Shown: piece by piece, positions 15,711-22,303 of the stretch
Layout of the letters: each line of letters opens with the position of its first letter
How positions within the stretch are numbered: position 1 is the first letter of the stretch
Source: an uncultured bacterium
Lineage (GTDB): Bacteria; Bacteroidota; Bacteroidia; Bacteroidales; Paludibacteraceae
Length of the DNA stretch: 22,303 nucleotides
Direction of reading: 5' to 3'
NCBI GenBank assembly: GCA_946183755.1
Contig: CAMHCZ010000011.1
Coordinates: forward strand, 1 to 22,303
Position numbers and translations under genes: made by a program
The notes under the pieces: generated by a model
The model's input: the letters and a program-made list of their open reading frames with translations, nothing else
Told to the model about the DNA's origin: nothing
The model's database searches: none

Positions 15711-18608
15711 TTATTTTATCAGACTCTCGTACATCTGAAACAGCCGAGCCACGATTTCCGATTCATCCATTTTCGTGTTCCATCCGTAGGCAGCCATCAC
15801 AGCCTCATCGTTGGCACGGTGGGCGCGGCGCAGCTCGGGCGGCATTAGCGTTTCGTTATATAGGTCGGCGAGTGACGAGTCGGGATACAAGGCTCGCGCA
15901 TCAAGAATCGCCTGCGCGGTCTTTTCGATTTTGGTTTGTAAAGACGTTTCATGAAACGTCTCTACTGGCCACGGGAAATTGTTATAGACGATGTCTTTAG
16001 AATATCTGTAATCCGATTTCAACCTTCCGCACACAGCACGCATCCACGCCATGTGAACCGACGATGTCAGCACGCCGAAATGATAGAGCGTGGCATTGGG
16101 AATGAGGTTAACCTGATTACTACACATTTTGTCTGGAGTCATAAACCCAATAGGAACATACAAACGTTTTTCAGAAGAGGCCACAGGAACAATCATAAAA
16201 TTAGTATCTGGGATAACTTCCAATCCAAAATGATTTGGCGAATCTGCCGCTTTCAAAGTTGCCTTTCTATCACTTGCCAAACGATATTCTCTCACCTGGC
16301 AAACACGCTCGTAGCAAAGTGGCAATCCTTTTATTTCTTTTGGGCTACAATCACCTAAATACAACACCCAACGAGGTCTATTGTTGATAAATTCATCTGC
16401 ACCATACCAAATGTGAAAATATTTTTCTGCCTGTGGTTCTTGTTTCAAAAATTCACCCTTTTCTTCCTCTGTGAAAATATAATTATTGTTGTCAATCCTC
16501 TGACTTCCAGTTAACAACGGAGGTACATCACAAATGGGTTTATTCCTGCTCTCCACAAAAACATTCGGCGCATCCAACAAATACGCATTGATATTTTGCG
16601 CATCTATGATGGTGCCGTCGGCGTTGAAAATGCGGCGTTGTAGGGACGCACTGCGTGCGTCCGATGATGCAATATGTTCGATTGCGGACGCATTCAATGC
16701 GTCCCTACAAGAAAAACCTACAATCACGCAATGCACATGCGCCTTCTGGTTGCTTTCGCTGTCCCAACGGAACGTGCGCCATGCGAAATCAATATGCACA
16801 CCGTACCTTTCCATCAGCGGTTTCCAAAGAATCGCCACTTGTTCGCCCTGGGTTATGCTGTTGGTTGATACAAGGGCGCATTTTGTAGAGACGTGGCGCG
16901 CCACGTCTTTACTGTTCGCCATCAATTCCGCGGCTTTTTTATACCAACATGCCACATAGTCGAGATTACCAACATTCTTGGTTTTACCGAAAATCGATGC
17001 GACATCTTTCTTCTGCTCATCATCCATAAGGCGCGCTCCCACAAACGGCGGATTTCCGATGATGTAATCATAATGATGCGCCTTGCCGTCGGTCTGGGCG
17101 GTAAAGCCAGCGAACAATCCTTGCATAGGCGCAGAATCTTGCGTCTCATCGACATTTTTCAACGTCGCCCAATCCATGCGCAAGGCGTTGCCCTCCACGA
17201 TGAAAGCGTTCGTCGTGAGCGGCAGGAAATCGATGTTCATGCCGAGTATCTCCTCGGTCTCCTTCATCATCTGGCTTTCGGCTATCCACAGAGCCGTCTT
17301 AGCCACAGTGACAGCGAAGTCGTTAATCTCGATACCGAAGAATTGCGAGATTTTCACATGGATGAAATTATCGAGACCTATCACCTTCTCGCCCCTGTTG
17401 AGCGAATGAATCACGGCATTCTCCAAGCGGCGCAGACTCAAATACGTCTCGGTCAGGAAGTTGCCGCTGCCGCATGCCGGGTCGAGGAACGTGAGCGAGC
17501 CGAGCTTTTTCTGGAAATCGAGGAAGCGCTTGTTGCGCGCCTTCGCTGTCGTGATTCTGCATATTTCGTCGTATTCATCGTACAAAGAATCCATGAACAG
17601 CGGATTTATCACCTTGTGAATATCGGCTACAGACGTATAGTGCATTCCGCCTTTGCGGCGTGTGTCGGGGTTGAGTGTGGATTCGAACACAGCGCCGAAG
17701 ATGGTCGGGCTTATCTCGCTCCAGTTGAACGGCGCGCAATGATTCACTATAACATCGACTATTTCCTCGGTGAAATTCGGGATTTCTATGTTTTCAGCGG
17801 CAAAAAGTCCTCCGTTGACGTAGGGGAACGGATTGAGTTTGGTGTCGTATTTGTCGCGGTCTTTCTTCTTGGTGTCCAGCGCCTTGAAGAGCTTTATGAT
17901 GCCGTCGCGCACATTCTCCACCGGAAACGAGCTGATGTAATCCTCGAACGCGGTGCGCGTCTCAAACAGTTCGGCATCCTCGGCATAAAGGCAGAATACT
18001 ATTCTGACACACAGTATGTTGAGCGAGCGCAGGCTGTCTTCATCGGGATTTATATACTCCTTGAGGAGCGCGTCGTAGAGCTTGCCCACCAAGTTGCCCG
18101 CTTCCCGCGAAAGCTCTTCTTCCTTGCGTATGTTGTCGCTCTTCTGGTCAACGAGAAACTGCAGCCTGTAAGACTCCTTGCCCAAGTCTTTTAGGAAAAT
18201 CTGCTCAGGCTCTTCACCGGGTTTTTCGAGGTCGTAGACCAGAAATTCCTGGAAGTTGCACACCACTATCCATCGGGGTTTTTCCGACGCCTTCATCTCG
18301 CTCACGTAGCGTTTCGCTTGACCGTAAGGCGTGAGCATCTCGCCGTCGCTCTGCCTGTACTGCTTGTGCAGGTTTATGTCGGCGCTCTTCTGCTCGATGA
18401 GCACTTTGGTCTCCGGTATGTAAGCGTCTATGAACGATGTGTGCGAGAGTTGCACACGCTTCTCGAACTCAATGCGGTTGGTGGCGTCGGTCACGCCGAG
18501 CACTTCGGAGAGCAGCTGAATCCAGAACCGCTGTGTCTCCTGCTTCTCGTCGCCTTTGCCTTTCCACTGTTTGGCGAAGTCAGCCGCCAGTTGTTTATCC
18601 GTTTTCAT
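15711..18608 (-). CDS. MmeI-like single-chain (type IIL) restriction-modification enzyme
   Basis: A 965-residue protein joining nuclease, adenine methyltransferase and target recognition in one chain. The N-terminal nuclease motif is Asp61...Glu72-Gln-Lys74 (F-I-D-A-Y...I-E-Q-K). A helical spacer (about 160-310) leads to the methyltransferase: G-M-H-Y-T (321-325), SAM motif D-P-A-C-G-S-G-N-F (376-384) and catalytic N-P-P-F (519-522), an N6-adenine type. The target-recognition region is about 680-860, and the C-terminus has the family's Y-N-N-F-P-W-P and M-P-P-E-L-R-R-A-H. Such enzymes usually need no partner gene, and none is seen. I chose ATG at 18608 (M-K-T-D-K-Q-L); the frame runs 35 codons further up through a likely RNA structure. 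Three palindromic repeats are read in frame (residues 566-575, 634-657, 882-891). The nuclease and methylase motifs look intact. Confidence 0.88.
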   Translation of the reverse strand: MKTDKQLAADFAKQWKGKGDEKQETQRFWIQLLSEVLGVTDATNRIEFEKRVQLSHTSFIDAYIPETKVLIEQKSADINLHKQYRQSDGEMLTPYGQAKRYVSEMKASEKPRWIVVCNFQEFLVYDLEKPGEEPEQIFLKDLGKESYRLQFLVDQKSDNIRKEEELSREAGNLVGKLYDALLKEYINPDEDSLRSLNILCVRIVFCLYAEDAELFETRTAFEDYISSFPVENVRDGIIKLFKALDTKKKDRDKYDTKLNPFPYVNGGLFAAENIEIPNFTEEIVDVIVNHCAPFNWSEISPTIFGAVFESTLNPDTRRKGGMHYTSVADIHKVINPLFMDSLYDEYDEICRITTAKARNKRFLDFQKKLGSLTFLDPACGSGNFLTETYLSLRRLENAVIHSLNRGEKVIGLDNFIHVKISQFFGIEINDFAVTVAKTALWIAESQMMKETEEILGMNIDFLPLTTNAFIVEGNALRMDWATLKNVDETQDSAPMQGLFAGFTAQTDGKAHHYDYIIGNPPFVGARLMDDEQKKDVASIFGKTKNVGNLDYVACWYKKAAELMANSKDVARHVSTKCALVSTNSITQGEQVAILWKPLMERYGVHIDFAWRTFRWDSESNQKAHVHCVIVGFSCRDALNASAIEHIASSDARSASLQRRIFNADGTIIDAQNINAYLLDAPNVFVESRNKPICDVPPLLTGSQRIDNNNYIFTEEEKGEFLKQEPQAEKYFHIWYGADEFINNRPRWVLYLGDCSPKEIKGLPLCYERVCQVREYRLASDRKATLKAADSPNHFGLEVIPDTNFMIVPVASSEKRLYVPIGFMTPDKMCSNQVNLIPNATLYHFGVLTSSVHMAWMRAVCGRLKSDYRYSKDIVYNNFPWPVETFHETSLQTKIEKTAQAILDARALYPDSSLADLYNETLMPPELRRAHRANDEAVMAAYGWNTKMDESEIVARLFQMYESLIK
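15938..15965. repeat. 28-bp palindromic element inside the restriction-modification gene, C-terminal copy
   Basis: Runs GTAAAGACG to CGTCTCTAC with centre TTTCATGAAA, perfect apart from one outer base. Read on the minus strand in frame GTA-GAG-ACG it gives V-E-T-F-H-E-T-S-L-Q (residues 882-891), between the conserved Y-N-N-F-P-W-P and K-I-E-K-T-A-Q-A-I-L blocks. Confidence 0.88.
16640..16708. repeat. Inverted pair of palindromic elements inside the restriction-modification gene
   Basis: Two GGACGCA-type palindromes face each other: 16640-16662 starts GTAGGGACGCA and 16686-16708 ends TGCGTCCCTAC. Each has lost its inner outer-arm. Between them GCAAT and ATTGC pair around ATGTTCG, so the whole 69 bp is one large inverted repeat. 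It encodes about 23 residues, R-D-A-L-N-A-S-A...A-R-S-A-S-L-Q, between V-I-V-G-F-S and R-R-I-F. Confidence 0.88.
16885..16912. repeat. 28-bp palindromic element inside the restriction-modification gene, methyltransferase copy
   Basis: Runs GTAGAGACG to CGTCTTTAC with centre TGGCGCGCCA. Read on the minus strand it gives K-D-V-A-R-H-V-S-T (residues 567-575), just before the conserved C-A-L-V-S-T-N-S-I-T-Q-G-E-Q strand. The frame (GT-AAA-GAC) differs from that of the copy at 15938. Confidence 0.88.
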
Positions 18609-18665
18609 CGATTGATAGTTTTTCCGCATCGGACTATCAATCTCTATCGTATGGAATAAACGGCA

Positions 18666-18815
18666 AAAAGAAAAGGCGCGAGCCTCTCTGTCTTGTCCAC
18701 GAGGAGCCTGCAAGAACCCCGTACAACCACACGGATTAGCTCACACCTATTGGTGCGAGCATCAACTCTTTGTGGTTGTTACGAGAGCACACGGCTCCGC
18801 TGGATTAGCGTTTTA
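18666..18815 (-). ncRNA. Candidate rod-like structured RNA upstream of the restriction-modification gene
   Basis: The minus strand can fold into a long rod. From outside in: TCCA/TGGA (18804-18801 with 18699-18696), GGAGCC/GGCTCC (18798-18793 with 18708-18703), CGT/ACG, ACAACCACA/TGTGGTTGT (18779-18771 with 18731-18723), and GCTCGCACC/GGTGTGAGC (18760-18752 with 18747-18739) closed by AATA. Imperfect positions are G-U on the minus strand but A-C on the plus strand, so the minus strand is the likely transcript. The 3' side ends in GCGCC followed by TTTTCTTTTT. It could be a free small RNA or a 5' leader of the restriction-modification mRNA. I cannot assign it to a known RNA family. Confidence 0.45.
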
Positions 18816-18931
18816 TCCGATAATATCTAAATCATCAGTTTGCAGGCTTTTGATTCGGACAAGAATAATAGCTAATGCTTTATTAAAAATCTGATATGTC
18901 TATCGCCGCACAAAAAAGCGCAACGATGACA

Positions 18932-18960
18932 CAAATATATAAAATGTTATGTGATTACAA
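18932..18960 (-). promoter_or_regulatory. Bacteroidetes-type promoter of the structured RNA and restriction-modification gene
   Basis: On the minus strand TTG (18960-18958), 18 nt and TATATTTG (18939-18932) match the consensus. The start near 18925 lies more than 300 nt before the restriction-modification ATG, so any mRNA from it includes the structured region. Confidence 0.62.
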
Positions 18961-19106
18961 GCTCATAATTTGTGCTTCTACCCTTTTCATCGTTCTTTTG
19001 CATAAGAATGAAGAGAATAAATGCATTATTCACGTCATTTTTTGAAGCGAATAACAAAACTCCCCCATTTTTGCAGAACACAAAACGGCATTTCTCCTGA
19101 TTGTTG

Positions 19107-19114
19107 TAATTTTG
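19107..19114 (+). promoter_or_regulatory. Putative -7 box of the YgjP-like gene
   Basis: TAATTTTG fits TAnnTTTG but ends only 7 nt before the ATG at 19122. If used, the mRNA would be nearly leaderless. No good -33 box is found at standard spacing. Confidence 0.4.
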
Positions 19115-19121
19115 CCGCACA

Positions 19122-19865
19122 ATGAGCGACACTCCTAAATATTGCGCCTACACGGCCGATGAAACGTGGCACGACGACGAGTTCGGCGACATACAAGTGT
19201 CGTACAGCAACCGCGCCAAGCGACTGAAGCTCCGCATCGAGGCGGACAAGCTGATACTCGTGCTGCCAGCCGACGTGGGCAAGATGTCCGCGCTGCGCTT
19301 CATCAACCAGACGAGGGAACGAATTCGCGCCGTGCAGAAACGGGTGAAAACGAGAGCCGTGGGAGTGATAGACCAGGAGCATCCGCTGCAGACACTGTCG
19401 TTCACGACGTCCATCTCCGCCACCACCGAACGCAAGGTCATACACTACCGATTAGCCGAGAAGACACTGCACATCGAAGTGCCGGCCGGCATCGACATCA
19501 CCGCGCCCGACACACAGGCACGACTTAAGAAAGGCATCGAGCATTTCCTGCGCCTCGAGGCCAAGCGGCTGCTGCCTCCGCGGCTGGAGTTTCTTGCGAA
19601 CAAATGGGGGTTTGAGTACAAGGACGTGAAGATACAGAGCAGCCACGGGCGCTGGGGCAGCTGCTCGTCCAAGGGCAACATAAACCTGAGCATGTTCATC
19701 CTGCTGCTCACGCCCGAGCTCGCCGACTCCGTGATGCTGCACGAGCTGTGCCACACCAAGGAGATGAACCACGGACCGCGATTCTGGGCGCTCATGGAGA
19801 AAGTGACTGAAGGACGCGCCAAGGAGCTGCGCCTGAAAATAAACAAATACCCTTGCGGACTGTAG
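19122..19865 (+). CDS. YgjP-like zinc metallopeptidase
   Basis: A 247-residue protein of the YgjP/DUF45 group (SprT/M48-like). The zinc site is H-E-L-C-H (His207, Glu208, His211), followed by N-H-G-P-R-F-W with His217. Just before it is the family signature S-S-H-G-R-W-G-S-C-S-S-K-G-N-I-N-L-S (173-190). The N-terminal half is beta-rich, starting I-Q-V-S-Y-S-N-R-A-K-R-L-K-L-R-I. No signal peptide is present, so it should be cytoplasmic. Its substrate is unknown. Genes of this family are often found beside restriction-modification loci, and here it is divergent from one. The start is the only ATG that keeps the whole domain; the next Met is at residue 55. Confidence 0.87.
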   Translation: MSDTPKYCAYTADETWHDDEFGDIQVSYSNRAKRLKLRIEADKLILVLPADVGKMSALRFINQTRERIRAVQKRVKTRAVGVIDQEHPLQTLSFTTSISATTERKVIHYRLAEKTLHIEVPAGIDITAPDTQARLKKGIEHFLRLEAKRLLPPRLEFLANKWGFEYKDVKIQSSHGRWGSCSSKGNINLSMFILLLTPELADSVMLHELCHTKEMNHGPRFWALMEKVTEGRAKELRLKINKYPCGL

Positions 19866-19878
19866 ATCCTCAACTTGC

Positions 19879-19934
19879 TTCGACTACGCTCAGCAACCGG
19901 TCATTGAGCGAAGCCGAAATGAGCGAAGCCGAAA
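19879..19934. repeat. Inverted plus tandem repeat after the YgjP-like gene
   Basis: TTCGACTACGCTCA (19879-19892) is an inverted copy, with two mismatches, of TGAGCGAAGCCGAA (19905-19918). That arm is then repeated directly at 19920-19933. The layout is unlike the 28-bp family and lacks a T tract directly after the stem, so it looks like a second repetitive element rather than a terminator. No other copy is seen in the window. Confidence 0.7.
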
Positions 19935-20045
19935 CAAACCGCTTTTTCTTCTTTTCATCAAGACTTTTCCGGCAGCATTCTCGCCCATTAATTTCTTTTA
20001 ATTCCCATTGCCCAATATAGCGCCATACTTATGGCATCTTTTCTT

Positions 20046-20053
20046 TATCTTTG
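20046..20053 (+). promoter_or_regulatory. Putative -7 box of the flippase gene
   Basis: TATCTTTG fits TAnnTTTG 22 nt before the ATG; no TTTG lies at the expected upstream distance. Confidence 0.45.
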
Positions 20054-20075
20054 TTTGTTTTAAGCGATTGAATTT

Positions 20076-21587
20076 ATGGCAGAATCAGGAAAAATGAAGA
20101 CCTTGGCCAAGGAGACGGCCATATACGGACTGAGCAGCATCATAGGCAGATTCCTCAACTGGTGCCTCGTGCCGATGTACACATACGTGCTCGCCGACGC
20201 CAGCGAATATGGCATCGTGACCAACATCTACGCATGGACGGCGCTCCTGCTCGTGTTCCTGACCTACGGCATGGAGACCGGCTTCTTCAGATACGTGAAC
20301 AAGGAGGCTGACCGCGCCGCCACCGTCTATGGCACAACACTCTTTTCCATCGCTTCGACATCGCTGCTGTTCATCGCGCTCGTCTTCCTTTTCGACAGCC
20401 AGATAGCCTCTGCCATGGGCACAGCCTACGCCAGCCACACCGAATTCATCACGATAATGGGCGTGGTCGTAGCCATCGACGCGTTCACCGCCATACCTTT
20501 CGCCTACCTGCGTTACCAGAAGAAAGCCGTCAAGTTCGCTGTGTTCAAGCTGCTGATGATATTCATCAACATCGTGCTGAACATCTTCTTCCTCGTCGTC
20601 TGCCCTAAGATATGGGCGTCGAACCCCGGACTCATCGACTGGTTCTATGTGCCGGACTACGGCGTGGGCTACATAATCATCGCCAACTTCATATCCACAG
20701 CCGCAACGCTTGTCATGCTCCTTCCGTCAATAATGGAAGCCAAGTTCAAGCCCGACTTCGCGCTGCTCAAGTCGATGCTCAAATACTCGCTGCCGCTGCT
20801 CGTGCTCGGCATCGCCGGCATCATGAACCAGACTGTGGACAAGATACTTTTCCCTTACCTCTGCGAAGGCGAGGAAGGCATGAGACAGCTCGGAATATAC
20901 GGGGCGTGCTTCAAGGTGGCGATGGTCATGATGATGTTCACCCAGGCATTCCGCTACGCCTACGAGCCGTTCGTTTTCGCCCAGCACAAGGACAAGAACA
21001 GCAAGGAGGCATACGCCGACGCCATGAAGTTCTTCGTCATATTCTCATGGCTCATCTTCCTCGGCATGAACTTCTTCATTGATGTGCTCAAGCTGCTCAT
21101 CGCGCCTAACTACTGGGAAGGTCTGCGCATCGTGCCTATCATCCTGGCGTCGTACCTCTTCCAAGGCGTTTACTTCAACCTCTCGCTCTGGTACAAGCTC
21201 ATCGACAAGACCAAGTTCGGGGCATACTTCTCGCTGCTCGGCGTGGTCATAACCATCGCGCTGAACGTGGCACTCGTCCCATTCATCGGCTATTTCGGCT
21301 CGGCGTGGGCGTCGTTCGCATGCTATTTCATCATCATGCTGGTGTCCTACTTCATCGGTCAGAAGTACTTCCCTATCGACTATAAGCTCAAGCAGCTGGC
21401 GTTCTACACCGTCATCGCGCTCGCCATGTTCTGCGTGTCGTCCGTCGCCAAGTACGTGCTCGAAATCAACACGATAGCCTACTACGCCCTCTGCACAGTC
21501 ATGCTTGCGGGCTTCCTCGCCCTCATCATCAAGCGCGACCTTCCGCTCCGCTCCATTCCAGTGATCAATAAATTTGTGAAAAAATAA
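20076..21587 (+). CDS. Polysaccharide flippase of the Wzx/MATE-like superfamily
   Basis: A 503-residue inner-membrane protein with roughly 12-14 hydrophobic segments and short charged loops. The N-terminal K-E-T-A-I-Y-G-L-S-S-I-I-G-R-F-L-N-W and the Y-G-M-E-T-G-F-F-R-Y motif are typical of Bacteroidetes lipid-linked oligosaccharide transporters; the second half has a polysaccharide-biosynthesis C-terminal pattern. Such proteins move undecaprenyl-linked sugar chains across the inner membrane for O-antigen or capsule. A MurJ-like role is possible but less likely beside an O-antigen-ligase-like gene. It is GC-rich (38 of 60 bases G or C at 20761-20820) and ends 3 bp before the next gene. Confidence 0.87.
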   Translation: MAESGKMKTLAKETAIYGLSSIIGRFLNWCLVPMYTYVLADASEYGIVTNIYAWTALLLVFLTYGMETGFFRYVNKEADRAATVYGTTLFSIASTSLLFIALVFLFDSQIASAMGTAYASHTEFITIMGVVVAIDAFTAIPFAYLRYQKKAVKFAVFKLLMIFINIVLNIFFLVVCPKIWASNPGLIDWFYVPDYGVGYIIIANFISTAATLVMLLPSIMEAKFKPDFALLKSMLKYSLPLLVLGIAGIMNQTVDKILFPYLCEGEEGMRQLGIYGACFKVAMVMMMFTQAFRYAYEPFVFAQHKDKNSKEAYADAMKFFVIFSWLIFLGMNFFIDVLKLLIAPNYWEGLRIVPIILASYLFQGVYFNLSLWYKLIDKTKFGAYFSLLGVVITIALNVALVPFIGYFGSAWASFACYFIIMLVSYFIGQKYFPIDYKLKQLAFYTVIALAMFCVSSVAKYVLEINTIAYYALCTVMLAGFLALIIKRDLPLRSIPVINKFVKK

Positions 21588-21590
21588 AGT

Positions 21591-22303
21591 ATGGAGAAAA
21601 TACAGACATACTCACAGAAATTCACATTGTTCTGCGCTTTTGCCGCGTGCTTCTGCTTTGCGCATAGCAACCTGATGACCATCACTATGGTAGCATGGCT
21701 AAGTGCGTGGTTTATAGAAATAATACTAAACTGGAACAAATTCAAATTCGACACTCCGAATAAAAACAACATCCCGCTATACTTGATACTTGCACTATTC
21801 CTGTGGATGGTCATATCATTGCTGTGGACAGAGAATATCCAAAGAGCTATGAGACTATTCGAGATGAGAATACCGCTACTCCTGTTCCCTCTTTTTGCAT
21901 TAAGCGGAATGAAGGAGGAAAAGAATTTCAGAAAACTTCTTCTTGCATTTGCTGCTGGCACCATCATATACTCCATCATCGTCCCAATCCAAACATATTG
22001 CGCTGTAGGGGAACAAATGAAGGCCGAACCAGAATCCGCAAGCATTTATTTCACCAGACAATTCAATGACATAAAACACCGCACTCAGTTAGGCCTTCTG
22101 CAGCTAATATCACTGTGCATAATACATTATCTCAAGCCACAGATAGTCAAGATATTCAATGGCAAGACACCTCTATATCATCTGCTATTATGTATCTGCT
22201 TCTGCATTGTGGTGTTTGTCCTGTATATATCTGAAGGACGCTCTATGCTGGGAATGTCTTTGTTGTTGGTACTGCTGCTGACTTTGAACTTTTTATGGAG
22301 GAA
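21591..22303 (+). CDS. O-antigen ligase-like membrane protein, 3' end outside the window
   Basis: The first 237 codons of an open frame that starts with ATG 3 bp after the flippase stop and runs off the right edge. The protein begins M-E-K-I-Q-T-Y-S-Q-K-F and shows several membrane helices. It has W-T-E-N-I-Q-R-A-M-R-L-F-E-M-R-I-P-L-L-L-F-P, the R-T-Q-L-G-L-L stretch and L-Y-I-S-E-G-R-S-M-L-G, matching the WaaL/Wzy_C pattern. Members join O-antigen to lipid A-core or polymerise sugar repeats in the periplasm. Ligase and polymerase cannot be told apart here. Base composition is lower in GC than the flippase before it. Confidence 0.8.
   Translation, partial: MEKIQTYSQKFTLFCAFAACFCFAHSNLMTITMVAWLSAWFIEIILNWNKFKFDTPNKNNIPLYLILALFLWMVISLLWTENIQRAMRLFEMRIPLLLFPLFALSGMKEEKNFRKLLLAFAAGTIIYSIIVPIQTYCAVGEQMKAEPESASIYFTRQFNDIKHRTQLGLLQLISLCIIHYLKPQIVKIFNGKTPLYHLLLCICFCIVVFVLYISEGRSMLGMSLLLVLLLTLNFLWR

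Larger units (their letters stand above)
18609..19121. other. 513-bp gene-free region between divergent genes
   Basis: Holds the candidate structured RNA (about 18666-18815), a promoter facing the restriction-modification gene (18932-18960), and a -7 box facing the peptidase gene (19107-19114). The remainder (about 18830-18930 and 18961-19106) is AT-rich and I see nothing else in it. The short reading frames here lack recognisable protein features. Confidence 0.6.

Noticed and set aside
16893..18194. 433-codon plus-strand frame opposite the restriction-modification gene
   Set aside because: It is antisense to the nuclease and methylase motifs and has no recognisable domain.
18609..18713. 35-codon N-terminal extension of the restriction-modification protein
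   Set aside because: The family's conserved N-terminus begins near M-K-T-D-K-Q-L-A, and the extension runs through the structured RNA candidate and its U-rich end.
18947..19132. 61-codon minus-strand frame overlapping the YgjP-like start
   Set aside because: It has AT-rich composition, no domain, and overlaps a promoter and the start of a recognised gene on the other strand.

Overview
The window looks like a piece of a Bacteroidales chromosome, most likely Prevotellaceae or a close relative. Four things point there: a type IX secretion (T9SS) C-terminal sorting domain, a BspA-type leucine-rich-repeat protein, few clear Shine-Dalgarno sites, and several matches to the Bacteroidetes promoter consensus (TTTG, about 19 nt, TAnnTTTG). 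I cannot name a genus or species from sequence alone.

Layout. (1) 1-3067, plus strand: the 3' end of a large T9SS-secreted MBG/YDG-repeat adhesin, then an OmpA-family outer-membrane protein in the same operon. (2) 3143-5684, minus: a YifB/ComM-like AAA ATPase and a Na+/Ca2+ antiporter. (3) 5772-7746, minus: greA with a HIT hydrolase directly behind it, and an LD-carboxypeptidase. (4) 7747-8054: a gene-free stretch with three 28-bp palindromes. (5) 8055-9275, plus: a secreted LRR protein. (6) 9332-12930, minus: a Pif1/RecD-like helicase with HRDC and helix-turn-helix domains, a tRNA-Leu(UAG), and malate dehydrogenase. (7) 13102-15553, minus: an unrecognised lipoprotein, a 56-aa winged-helix-like protein and a lipoprotein alpha/beta hydrolase. 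(8) 15711-18608, minus: a single-chain MmeI-like (type IIL) restriction-modification enzyme with a long structured upstream region. (9) 19122-22303, plus: a YgjP-like metallopeptidase, a polysaccharide flippase and the start of an O-antigen-ligase-like gene, probably the entry to a surface-glycan locus.

Most genes are housekeeping or cell-envelope functions. The accessory part is 15.7-22.3 kb. The most unusual observation is a family of 28-bp palindromes (ends GTAnAGACG / CGTCTnTAC). Three copies sit between genes at 7816-7937, and related elements lie at three places inside the restriction-modification gene. There they are read in frame, in two different frames, and add peptide segments at what look like variable loops of the methyltransferase, the target-recognition region and the C-terminal region. 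The same gene has an AT-rich segment exactly where its target-recognition domain should be. A second candidate is a rod-like RNA fold at about 18666-18815, upstream of this gene and downstream of a good consensus promoter. Its G-U versus A-C pairs favour transcription from the minus strand.

All motif positions and base counts were made by eye. No database or folding program was used.
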